Shown here piece after piece: positions 33,868-53,132 of a stretch of DNA of 64,000 nucleotides (its first letter is position 1; every line of letters starts with the position of its first letter). Below the pieces are notes generated by a model. That model was not told the DNA's origin. It saw only the letters and a list, made by a program, of their open reading frames with translations, and did no database searches. Source of the DNA: Phallusia mammillata. Lineage: Eukaryota > Chordata > Ascidiacea > Phlebobranchia > Ascidiidae. The stretch lies in NCBI GenBank assembly GCA_003260075.1, contig QLIY01000035.1:76412-140411 (forward strand), written 5' to 3'. The translations under genes and the position numbers were made by a program.

Positions 33868-35749
33868 TTTAGATTGCTTGGTTTAAATCTTGTCAAACTT
33901 TCCAAAACAAAGCAAGTTTCAAATATTATTGGGATAAAAATAGCATGCCTGCCTACTAATTTTTTTCCATGCACATTTAAACAATTGACTGACAAAATAA
34001 TCTTGGCCTGCTTGCTTAATTACGTGTGCATACATAATTGATAAACCGAAATCACCAATCATTCTTGGGTTAAGAAACCTCTGGTATGTTGCGTACACGT
34101 CTCACTGTTTGGAGGCAAGAATTTTTGCAAAACTCTGTAAAGCGTTTTAATACCGATGTATGTTCTATGTGTCCTTTTCTCGTTTCGTCGCCTGTAAATA
34201 TGTCCAGTCTGTTTACTATCATGTAAACATCACACTCAGTCGCGATACATCCTAACGGTACTGTCACGTGTTATCGTATTTAGTGCGTGCCGTCCCAGTA
34301 TTACCCCTGCGTAGTTGCTTATGTACATACGTCGTTGTCCCACTGCGTAATTTTTTAACCATGGCCCCTTAACGCATCCTCCTATTCGCTGATCAAGTAT
34401 ACAGGAAAAATGTAACAAACAGTGTCAATTCTGTAATTTTGCGATATTTGCTGGTACAGAAATTCGATAATAGCGTTTGAAGCACGTGAAATAACCAAAA
34501 AAATTGTGTTGCTGTAAAAAAATGTATAAATTTGTTTTTTGTAGTACACCAAGAACGCATTTTTTTCTTCACGAATTGGCCCAAAACCTGTTGTACTCAG
34601 TTAAGCGTGTCTATTTGTAATTCTAACACCAATACCATGACTCGAAAATGCTTTTTTATTTATTTAGTATTGCACAAGACCTCTGATTTTTTCGGATCGT
34701 TTTTTTTACACACAAACTTGACAGTAGAAACTGCCTGAACCGTAGTTATTCGTAGGTGCGTCGTTGCTTTGTCCGTCCCATATAATCATTTGTACATTAT
34801 CGATTACTGCTAGATTACTAATCATCACACCGCTTTGCAACTATATTTATCCTATTTACCCAGCACACTATACATATTACTAATCGCAATGTATTGGCAG
34901 TGGTTCCGCAAATGCAGTATTGTTTCGTAGCCGTCATTTGTAGCAGTTCGTTTTCATCCAGCGATGCTAGGCGGCGGCTTCGTTACATAATTTTTGCTTC
35001 ACCTTTTTTATGTTTTATTCGCACCATTATATACATATATGCCTTTGTATGTAGGTTTGTTATACACGTTTTGCTGTAAACGTCTCGTCTCTCTTTGGTT
35101 GTGTATATATCTCAAATCAATTATACTCGTATCGTTTTATAGAACACAAGCTTTTGTACACATACACACAAAAATCTACAATATATCTTTGTCTGCTGGT
35201 TTATGTGTCAAGTGGGGCGTTTCGTGATACTGCGACTTACCGTGGCAAAATTGGAAAAATTTGTCAGCCGAACGATAATATCTAATAAGTCGGCAACTGT
35301 TTTTTTGCGTTTGACTAAAGAACGTATTTCAAAATTACAGGTCAAAATATTTTGTCTTAAATCATTGTGTGGCTTCACATGTTGCAATGCGCAGTTTTGA
35401 AATTGCGCAATCACAAGCATATGTACCAAAAGTCCCCACAACTTCGTGGATCACAGTTTTAGAACGACTGTGGAGCACGATGGTCCAAATAGTCACGCCA
35501 TCGTCGGTGTTATAAACTGGTGTAGCTTTGCATATGGACTCATATGATGTCGTTAAGCCACCAAAAAGATATGAAACGAAACGTTCCATAATTGTTTACA
35601 GTTGGGTAGTGGTAGCGGACCGCTTTTTCTTCGTAATAGCTGTTCTCGATCACATTAAGGACTCCTTAATAAGTAGCTACAGTACCAATCACGCGCGCAA
35701 ATTCCCGAAGAGGAATATGACGCTAAAATTTTAGGTAAGTAAGATTAAT
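33868..35749. other. Gene-poor stretch
   Basis: Several short frames on both strands (for example 35362-35589 minus) lack homology I recognise and have no convincing splice structure. No RNA gene seen. Confidence 0.4.
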
Positions 35750-35757
35750 ATGTATAT

Positions 35758-36110
35758 CAAAGTTGTAAGCGGGCCCGAACCCGAAAGTATAAGCCCGGCC
35801 CAAACCCGAAACGTTTTTGCAAAGCCCGTTTAGGCCCGAAATTTTGATTGACAGGCCTATCCAAGAAAGCCTTGCAACATGAGAAAGACAGCAAACACAA
35901 TGAACACTAGTAGACAATGGGGTAAACAATACGTTTTATAGGAGGGTGGGCATTAGGTCAAAGCCAGAGAATTGTTACTTAGCTGAGTAATTTTATTTAA
36001 AAAACAATGCCGGACACGGAACGTAAAGTCAGGCCCGTTTTAAGCCCGTTTTCTCACAAATACCTAAGCCCGAACCCGGCCCGAAAAGTCCAGCCCGACT
36101 TGCAACTCTG
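35758..36110. mobile_element. 353-bp non-autonomous hAT-like MITE with 8-bp target-site duplication
   Basis: Ends are inverted: left CAAAGTTGTAAGCGGGCC, right (reverse complement) CAGAGTTGCAAGTCGGGC. Both are followed by GGCCCGAACCCG-type repeats. Flanks are ATGTATAT (35750-35757) and ATGCATAT (36111-36118), an 8-bp duplication with one mismatch, as hAT transposases make. No transposase is coded inside. Confidence 0.8.
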
Positions 36111-36217
36111 ATGCATATGTCTCCACACTATTTTTGATACGTTTGTTTGGAAAGAATGGGAAACGAGTTTATTTTATGAAATATACATCAAACTCAACGT
36201 AAATTTGTTTCTTTTTC

Positions 36218-37662
36218 GTGGCCGGTCGGTCAGCAATGTGCGAAACTGTCGCCCCCATCCACCACCGAGCATTTTGTAAACTGGGAACCCATACTTTTGA
36301 TGTATTTCTGCAATCGTATTCAATGGCAGGTCCTGCAAAAATGTAAACTTATAAGAGGTGCACCATGCAGTCTCATGTGCCGAACAAAGCTCTTGTATTC
36401 CATTACAGGTTGCAAATGCGCATTGTGTTTTTAATGGCCTTGTTATTTGTTAAGCAACCACTTGTTCAACCCGTATTTGTGTATTATGACGAACTCATTC
36501 ACAGAAAAAACAATTCTACAAGTTAAAAGATTGCCCCGCAATATTTGTAATGGATTTGCGCCTTTTGGTACCAAATTACCAATGTTGTTTGTGAGGATAT
36601 GCCCAGCATTGGCACGGTCACGTGCACGCAGCCTGACAACGTGACACAAGAAAACAAGCTTTATTGGGCAAAGTGCAAACTATGACGTAATAAATAGTCA
36701 AAACGAAGCTCATTGTGCGTAAGTAAGAAGTTTCAGAACCAGAAAAACCCTGTTGCCCCCATGAGTGTGAAATCTGTAAGCAAATTATTTGTTTTGTTTG
36801 TACGCTTGAACGCATGTGTGCAGGTCTCGAGGACCAAAGGGTGAATGCGTTTGTGATGTGTCTGTGTGGTAGTGGTACTGTGGCATATAAATCTGTCTAT
36901 TGCAATTTGCAACAAGGTGTTTTTGTGACGCTGGGGGGGGGGGCCGGTCGGTCAGCAATGTGCGAAACTGTCGCCCCCATCCACCACCGAGCAATTTTGT
37001 AAACTGGGAACCCATACTTTTGATGTATTTCTGCAATCGTATTCAATGGCAGGTCCTGCAAAAATGTAAACTTATAAGAGGTGCACCATGCAGTCTCATG
37101 TGCCGAACAAAGCTCTTGTATTCCATTACAGGTTGCAAATGCGCATTGTGTTTTTAATGGCCTTGTTATTTGTTAAGCAACCACTTGTTCAACCCGTATT
37201 TGTGTATTATGACGAACTCATTCACAGAAAAAACAATTCTACAAGTTAAAAGATTGCCCCGCAATATTTGTAATGGATTTGCGCCTTTTGGTACCAAATT
37301 ACCAATGTTGTTTGTGAGGATATGCCCAGCATTGGCACGGTCACGTGCACGCAGCCTGAAAACGTGACACAAGAAAACAAGCTTTATTGGGCAAAGTGCA
37401 AACTATGACGTAATAAATAGTCAAAACGAAGCTCATTGTGCGTAAGTAAGAAGTTTCAGAACCAGAAAAACCCTGTTGCCCCCATGAGTGTGAAATCTGT
37501 AAGCAAATTATTTGTTTTGTTTGTACGCTTGAACGCATGTGTGCAGGTCTCGAGGACCAAAGGGTGAATGCGTTTGTGATGTGTCTGTGACTGTGTGGTA
37601 GTGGTACTGTGGTATATAAATCTGTCTATTGCAATTTGCAACAAGGTGTTTTTGTGACGCTT
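36218..37662. repeat. ~715-bp allelic overlap duplicated around poly-G 36933-36943
   Basis: Starts GTGGCCGGTCGGTCAGCAATG; the left copy runs to TTTTTGTGACGCT and stops at the G run. The right copy restarts at GGCCGGTCGG and continues past the same point. Visible differences in 715 bp are a 1-bp indel (GAGCATTTTG/GAGCAATTTTG), a C/A change, a 6-bp insertion (CTGTGA) and a C/T change, as expected for alleles. Confidence 0.85.
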
Positions 37663-38268
37663 ATAGTTAGTGGTCATTTAATGTCAGTCTGTATGTGAAT
37701 CCGGATTAACAATAAGGTAAAGTAAGCAGTAAGCACGTGCCCACGGTTTGAGCTTTGAGTATCAAATGGGAAGGGGCACCGACCGCATCGGCGTCATTAG
37801 CTGAATTTTTGTGTTGTGTCAGTTTTAAAAATGAATGTATATAATTTTTCTTGTTGACACTGTTTTAGTCCCAATAAACATGGATATACTGCAACAAAAT
37901 AACAATAATTTCAGCTTTCGGGTTTACTTTTAACACCAACCCAGCTGCAAACAAGCATATACTGTATGGAGCTAATCGGACCCTGGAACACTATTTGTGT
38001 GTGTGCTTGTGTGTGGCACTGGGCCTGAAGTCTAAAGTCATGTATGTGGGTTGGGTACCTAGCTGTTTAAATACCATAAAGTGAGATAAAAATTCATTAT
38101 GATGTGGTACAAAACTTGGTAGTATTCATTTCATTGTGATTTTCAGGCTGTTGAAATATAAATCCGATTTGACTTCCATTACATTTAAAAGAGTGCACCA
38201 GCACTGTGATGAACCTGTCATTAAGTTGATGTTTTTCTTTGACAAGAGCTTCATGTAAGCAGCCTGTA
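37663..38268. other. Upstream flank of RNF139/145-like gene
   Basis: AT-rich, no gene. Presumably holds the promoter and 5' UTR. Confidence 0.45.
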
Positions 38269-40811
38269 ATGGAGGACACCAAGCTGACACAAATGGGCCT
38301 TGGAATAATTTTAAGAACTCCAGGAGTCGTAATGATTGAAATGCTGTACATGGAAGCAATATCTTTGCAGAACTTGACAGTGTTGTCAAACAGCTTTTTT
38401 GTGACTGCCTTCAACCCAGATGTTCTACTCTATTTGATTGCATGGTCTTTGGTTCTAATGCCACTAAGAATTCTCCTAAAAGTTTATTTGCATGTTGTGG
38501 CAGGGCTATGCATTATTGGCAGTCATTATGCTTTATTCAATTTGCTTGTAAAGAGAAAGATTTTTGAAGATAATAAAGACCTGAATTATTACCTACAGTT
38601 AAATACTTCTGTACAAAGTGAACCTTGGGCTAAAGTTGCCTGCCAGCATGGTGCCATGGACAATTGTGTTTCGGTGTTCCTTTTTCAAGTGTTTTTGACA
38701 TTGTTGTCGTGTTGGATGATAAAGAGTCAAAGTACCAAGCTGATGTTATATGTGTGGCCTCTTGTTCCATGGATAACTGGTGGTTATTCCTCAACAACCT
38801 TAGTTCAGATGTTGCAGCTTTGCCATTTGTTGTCAATCGCCACTGTGGTCTTTTACCTGACTTCCAAAGTAGAACAAGTGATTTTGCAAGCAAAACTGAT
38901 GGTGCTAAAAATCAAACTTGTTATTGGTATATTTGGATGGCAAGGAATCATTACTTGGGCCCAGGAAGAATACAGGGTTCAGTATTTATTGATTACCTGT
39001 TGGGTGTTAAGATACACTGTGCAGTTATATTCTAACTTCTATACAAGCATTTCATTGGATGGACTGTATTATTCCCTTTTCAACATGCTCGATATGAATC
39101 CTACAGAAATGTCCAACATTGCTTCCTTGATTTTTGTTGGCTTTTATACTGCAGTACAATGTCTGACAACAACTGTAAATTTGTTTGGACTTGCTTGCAT
39201 TGTCAAAGATGTTGTGAGGTTGCAGTATTTTTTGATAAGGTCAGAATTTGAGAGTTATTGCATGCTGCCACACTGTGTACCTAATATATTTCTTGTTTAG
39301 GTCTTGGTTACATTGGTCAGTTACTGACCATCCTCCTGACTCAGTGAGTGGACCTTTAACAGGTGTGTATACATTATCTTGACATGTTTTCCCCTGAGCC
39401 AGTCGTACACTTTCTATTTCGTCCCCAGGTGCTATCGATGGAGTCACACTGTTGATTATGACACTTTACACAGATATCTTACATTTCAATGATGAGGGTC
39501 GATTTGTCCTTTTAATCTACATCTTATTTACAATAGCATCTTCCCAGGTTTGCATTAATCTGTGCTTAATAATATAAGTTTTTCAAGTTCACAAAGTAAT
39601 AACAAACGGTGCAATTAGTTTCAGAGTATTTTCAGCATTGTGGATCCCATCTTAATGACATTAGCAACAGCCCACACAGGTTCAGTGTGGAAGCATATTA
39701 GAACAGTGCTCCTTGCCTTTCTGCTTCTTTTTATTTCAGGTCTTCTTTCCTACATTTCACTTTTTACAATGAGGTAAACTATAATAACTTTTGTGTGTCA
39801 CAGGTACTGTAATGTTTTTTTTTACTTCAGGTCCACATTTTGGATATTTATTGTGGCTTACAATTACATCAACACCTTCTCTTTAATGTTGGGATCGTTA
39901 GCAATTTATTTCATATTGATGATTGACTATTTGACAATTCGCGGGTGGAATAGCTTGGATGATGTCATGTTTTACATCCGTGGTGCTTGTAGAGCTGTTG
40001 AATTTTGTGTTACACTGTGTATGTGTGGTTATATCATGATGACCTTCTATACCGAAATGACAAGCATGGCTGGTAAGTCCTATTTTATGTACAGTCTGGA
40101 GTTTAAAATGTTAGGCACCAAACATTGAAATTTGGTTCAGACTGAACAATATCGGACATTTTTTTTTTAAATCAATCCAGCTAAATAAGAAATTATTTGT
40201 AACAGGGTGCTATGCTATGGTGGGTGTTTCAAAATCAAGACACTATATTTTTCTGCTTGAAATATTCAGTTTTAGACAAATCACAACTCATTATTTGGTT
40301 TAAATCAACATCATTAATTAAAATAAATGATTAAATGTCCTTTGTTTCAGGCATAATAATGCTGGCTGTGTACACTTACTACTGCATAGTGCAAAGAGGT
40401 GGTAAAGGTTGGAAAATTTGGACAATGAGAAGGCAGGCATCCAATAAAGTTTGCTCCCTTCCCCAAGCTTCCAAAAAAGACTTAATCGAAAAGAAAGGTG
40501 ACCTTTGCCCCATATGCTACCAGGTTGGTATATTTAGCATACAAGAGTTTGACATTTTAATTTTGACCTGTATTCGATAAACATTTTTGTATTAGGGTAT
40601 GGAAGCTGATGTCAGGATAATGCATTGTGGTCACCTTTTCCATGAAAATTGTCTGAAGAAATGGTTTTACATTCAGGATAAATGTCCCATGTGTTATATG
40701 GAATATAATCCGAACTTAAATGCATCGAAGCTAAAAGCAGGCAATGAAAGCGAACATGTTTCAGATAATAATGCAACCTCGCCAGAGCCTTCAGAGAGTG
40801 AAAACACATGA
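38269..40811 (+). CDS. RNF139/RNF145-like multipass membrane RING-H2 E3 ligase
   Basis: Exons: 38269-39239, 39301-39362, 39429-39547, 39625-39773, 39831-40072, 40351-40523, 40596-40811. The first ~600 residues are strongly hydrophobic with many membrane spans. The start (ILRTPGVVMIEMLY) matches the RNF145/TRC8 N-terminal domain (LRVPSIMLLDVLY). The RING-H2 near the end reads CPICYQG...RIMHCGHLFHENCLKKWFYIQDKCPMC (C3H2C3), close to RNF145 (LRKWLYIQDTCPMC). Family members are ER-membrane E3 ligases with a sterol-sensing-type region that control HMG-CoA reductase and SREBP signalling. The acidic Ser-rich tail is unlike the vertebrate ends. A polyadenylation signal AATAAA follows at 40844. Confidence 0.93.
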
Positions 40812-41108
40812 ATAGTTGTGGTATGCTGTATTTTGACACTTGAAATAAACAGAGACACACAATAAGTGCAAAAATACAGTAACATACTACAATTTCATTT
40901 TATGTTGACAATATTTTATCCATGTTTTTGCAACAATAAAAAGTTTATGTGCACACATGTATGTCAGACTCGATTGCCAGTATGCAAAAAAAATGAATTT
41001 CACATAATGCCTTGAAAATAAAAACAACAGTGGATACAAAGCATGAAATTTAAATATATGTTTATTTAAAAAAGAAAATGGCACCATTTTTGTGTTGATG
41101 ACTTGGTG
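40812..41108. other. Convergent spacer with two facing poly(A) signals
   Basis: AATAAA for the plus-strand RING gene at 40844-40849. TTTATT at 41061-41066 is AATAAA for the minus-strand B4GALT7. The two transcripts may nearly abut. Confidence 0.6.
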
Positions 41109-42407
41109 CTAGGAGCGTTTACCATGGTCACACCAAGGTGTTTTGTCTTTGTCGCATTGAAGTTCAACGTTATAAATAGTCACTTGAGCTTCATCTATCG
41201 AAATTGTTCTTTTGGACTCCAAAGAATATTGCACTGTGTCAAATCCAGTCTCAACATCTCTTTTAAATTGCACCTGGGACAAAACACCTTTTTAATAGCA
41301 TAGAATAAAAAACTACAATTTGCTTCTTTACCTTTTTTTGGTCCCCATACCGGTTGTAATCTCTAGGCCTTCGCTCTTTGTTGTGAATGTGTTTAAAAGT
41401 GTCATAGCCTGTCGTCAGACCAGTGGGTCGATACAGCTGTGAATAAAACATAAAAAAGGTTATAGGCCAACGCCTACATACAAATGACATACCGACTACA
41501 CTTACTTTCAGTTGATTGTCCTTGTACCTTAAAAAAAGTTCATCATCCTCACGACCCCATCCCCAAAATATGTTTGACATTCCTCTGCACTAAATTGTAA
41601 CTTTGTTACCATACAAAGTTTTTTATGGGTAAAAGTAATATCTCATACCAATTTGAAATGTTCATTGGTCATCATGAGGACTCCTCCAATGTAGGTTTTG
41701 TAATGATACATGGGATGGTACTCCGGTGATGCTAAATGATAAGGACCCTGCCAAAAAAGGTATTCTTAAACAATCATTCTAGTTTAGTGCTGTCTTGAGG
41801 TACATAACTTACATCTGGGTGGTAACGATAAAGGAGGTCTGGGTTATTGGGAAGTAGATCAACATCATGCATTACCAAATAGTCGCATTCATCCTTGGAC
41901 ATTAAGTATCCTATATTGATCAATGATGCTCGATTGAACCTGTATGCAGCAAATGTGGCTCAACATCAATTGTGTTGGTTTTATGAAATGTTTAGGTACC
42001 TGTGCATGTCAACCTGGTTTACAACCACCAGCTTGTGTGGAATTTTTTGGGCATTAAGAAACTTATGAATCCAGGGAATAAATACCATAAGTTCTTCAAA
42101 GCGGTCACGAAATGGCACAATAACTGCAAGTTTTTGTGCCTGCCAAGTATTATCAGGTTCCTTGGACTCTCTATAACGCAACAAATACAACTAAAAACAT
42201 TGTAAAATTTAAATATTAGCACATCAATCTATTCAAATCTTGTACATACTTGACAACTTGGTTTTCTTTTTTAACTTCATGTTGTTGATGAACTGACTTA
42301 ACGTTTTGAGAATCTTGATTATCACAGCTAAACAATATGTGCATTGCTGTGATACCGAAGACGGTAAAACACAAAAGCGCAAATTTCGTTGTTGAAATTC
42401 GAACCAT
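41109..42407 (-). CDS. B4GALT7: Beta-1,4-galactosyltransferase 7
   Basis: Minus-strand exons: 42250-42407, 42000-42170, 41813-41939, 41649-41747, 41506-41589, 41332-41436, 41109-41273. It is a type II membrane protein: short basic N-terminus ([10 protein letters not shown]), then one signal-anchor ([16 protein letters not shown]). Family blocks: [19 protein letters not shown]...[11 protein letters not shown], the metal-binding DVDLLP (DxD), [25 protein letters not shown] (acceptor/catalytic loop) and [15 protein letters not shown]. The enzyme adds the first galactose to xylose in the Golgi when the glycosaminoglycan linker tetrasaccharide of proteoglycans is built. Length about 270 residues, shorter than the ~327 of human, mostly in the stem. 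Confidence 0.95.
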
Positions 42408-43350
42408 CCTTGCTCATACTTTCAAACTGAATTCATGATTCGTAACCGTTATGTATTACAGAACTGTTGCGATTTCCTTGCTCTCACTAATGGTTTCTTG
42501 ACACGTAAGAAAGTGGACAACACCGCGTTTTTTTGTCGTTTCATTTGCTAACGTAGACGGCTGGTGCTACTGTCGTTGTTTCACCATTGTATTTTCGAGA
42601 TTCTGTTAACTTAAGGCGTCCACACTCCACCGTGTCAGACTATGAGCGCTGCTCGTAACGTCGCAAGTTGTGTACACGGCGGCGGCGCACACATGGGATG
42701 TTTTGCTTGATGACCCACCCGCTACGTGTATTTCCTGCATATTTACAGGCGTGCTTGGAAGCATGTAATCTTTGAAAGAGCGTTGAAAAAACGGAAATCA
42801 AATGATTTTGAAAAGCTGTGTTTTTCGCACTAACATTGTTGACCAGATTCTTTGTCAAAAATACGTCAAAGATTATTACGTTAAAAAATCGTTTGTACGT
42901 CAAAAAACGTTTCGTCAAAGATTATTACGTCAAAAAGTCGCTTTTTGGAGAGTGTTTCTCAAGGAATTGTGTCGTGTACACAGTACACACCAACAACACA
43001 AATTTTATGGATCAGCAACTTTTTCATTTGACCGGCAGATGGCATTGTTGGTCAGACAAGCTTCAGCTGTTCTGCTGTCAGGTCTTCCGTTTGTGTAGTA
43101 ATGGTTTACCTTTTTTATGCGTCATATTATTAGCCACAAAACAAACAAGTTGCCGTTGCATGTAGTTAGTTGCGCTCGTACGTAATTTGCGTCCAACCCT
43201 GAGAATTCGTAGTCAAAAGCAAAGCTCATGCTTACTGAATAGCGAAGCCAAAACATTTCTATGCTTTAAATACTTCGACCTATATGCATGACTTCCTTTT
43301 TGCTTGGAGTTATTAGCAAGTTACGAGGCTTAATCTTAAGAGATGATACG
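42408..43350. other. Divergent promoter spacer B4GALT7 / INPP5A with a short 49-bp repeat
   Basis: CGTCAAAGATTATTACGT occurs at about 42864 and again at about 42913, spacing 49 bp. No gene seen. Confidence 0.5.
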
Positions 43351-50916
<7,566 letters not shown>

Positions 50917-53132
50917 GTCTCAAAGCAGCCGTGTCTAAGCGAATTACGTTGTGACAATGTACCCTCAATCCCCGAAAATTTTTATACACTAGCTTTTCAC
51001 CGTACAGGGTTTTATATTTTACTTTCCGACTAGGCAAGGGCCGCCAAAGGCCTTCGTTTGCAATTCCACAACGAGTTTTACTGCTTGGTGGCGTCGGTTT
51101 TTGGTTTGTGATATTTTAGTCGCTAACTTGCGTGCTACCTCATGGCATTAAGTTAACTGCCGACGCGTAAACCGACGAATGATTACCTGCAGCGCGGCGA
51201 TATATAACAAGGTTTCAACATGGTGGAGTTCTGTACCGCCTGAGCTTTTACTTCGCAGCTGTAAACTCGCCTTTTACGTTCCCTGTGGTGTGATTATACC
51301 CGGTACCTTAAATAATACGTACAGAAAGAGTGCTTTTGTACGTGCCCAGACCGTATACACGTGCGTACAATCCAGGTACCTAAAGTTACTCGCCTATGTA
51401 GTGGAAGAGCAATAGACTGATCTGTGCGAACAATAACCTGTACATTATGATTCTGCTGCACTGCGCACAAACTATAAATATCTTTGCACTGAACTTGTAT
51501 ACTTGTGAACGTATGAACACGTAAGCACGTCTGTTACACCCGCTTGAATTTGCATGGAAAATGCTTGTTAGCCAGGAATAGAGTTATTTGTTTTAAAGAT
51601 AAGCAATACGTTTCATTTACTTAGTGCAATTGGTAAAAAAATCCTGTATTACAACATTTGCTTGAGATTATCCGCTTTACGCTTAAAAACCTCTTCACAG
51701 TATTGCAAAAAAAGAAGCTTCGTTGATACCAACATTATCCTTCGTGCAATGATCAATTTTAGTGGTTACGGCCATGTTCCGTTGGCAGAATAGTGACTGC
51801 TTTGCACTAAAATATTGTATGTCGTTGTGTATTTCAGTTTATTTTACACATTAAGCATCTTTACCACTCGTTCTTTTTTGCGCAGCGACGTCATTCGATT
51901 TGTAAGTAACTGTTACATCCACGAATTTCATTTTAATTTGCGTTGACGATTGTTCAAAGAGTTGTGGATTTTTTATGTCAAAGAATAATCTTTCTGTTTT
52001 GCGGCAAATTGTGTTTTAACTTCAACGTGTGATAATACCAATATACTACCACTTGATCGAGTCCTTGATCTTGCCAGGTGATTGTTAACCTGCTTGCTAT
52101 ATTCGCGCTCGCTATGCTATTTCGTGCAGCACATTTGCTTTTCTGTTCTGCCTCTTCTGTAATAGTAGACGCGCCCTAACAAAATGCTTTTAAAACGATT
52201 TTTAGTCTGATGAAGTCAAGCTGGACAAACGCCGCTAGGTGGAGCTCGTGTGCTGTTTGTGTCAATTTTTTCTCACCATGCTGTCTGTTGCGATTGTTTT
52301 TGTCCCACTAATGAACTTTTGCTGCGATGATGCCGGCACGAAAACTAATATATAAATATTTCTACATGTTCGCCTTTGGTTGATTGTATGCGTCTTGCTG
52401 TTTGACCTGTAGTTGTGTCATGCAATACTTGGTTGTTTATTTGGGAATAAAATGTTCAACCAGCAGCCAGCGATGTGAATCACAAGTTGCGGACAATTTC
52501 ATGGTACCTTTTTGCGGTTAACACATTCTTGATAAGCAACTTTATCACCGGTTCAGATACAACATCATTATATCCATTCAATGGATTATGTAAGCATCAA
52601 GTATGTTTTATGCAATGTTTCTCTTTTAACCCTAACCCTTTCTTTTCAGATTTGCTCAAAATGCGATTTTATATGGCGCGAAGTATTCGGACCCACTGCA
52701 ACATTTTATTTGTTATGGAAGAGCTTGTAAGTTTGGGGTTGCCAAACAGGTTTAATTTCTCGACTTGGGCCTTCTAAATACGAAAATTTTATTTCTGGTC
52801 GTTATGTTGCCACCGACGATAGAATGCAAAGCGAATAAAAAGTATCGCGCAATCCATTAAGAACAACCCTGACTCTGACATAACAGACTAATAGGATGAG
52901 CACGTATAGTGTTCATATCTATTTGTGTTGTAACGTGACAACACCAACTGCCAAGAAAGGATATTACCACCACACAGTAAGCATCCGAGCTGGCCTTTTA
53001 TGCTACATTCACATGCAGACATCCTATTTCGACAGCAAGGTAGTGAATCACCGTGATTCACTGCTTGTCACCTGACTTCACAACCTCATGCTTCTGTTTT
53101 GTATCACTGTGGAACTTCACAAAGTGACCGAC
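50917..53132. other. Intergenic INPP5A / TSR-like gene
   Basis: About 2.2 kb without a supported exon; an AATAAA occurs near 52446. Short frames show no family feature. Confidence 0.45.

Noticed and set aside
36443..37372. Two near-identical frames on each strand as a tandem gene pair
   Set aside because: They are the same locus seen twice across the 715-bp allelic overlap; no domain is recognisable.
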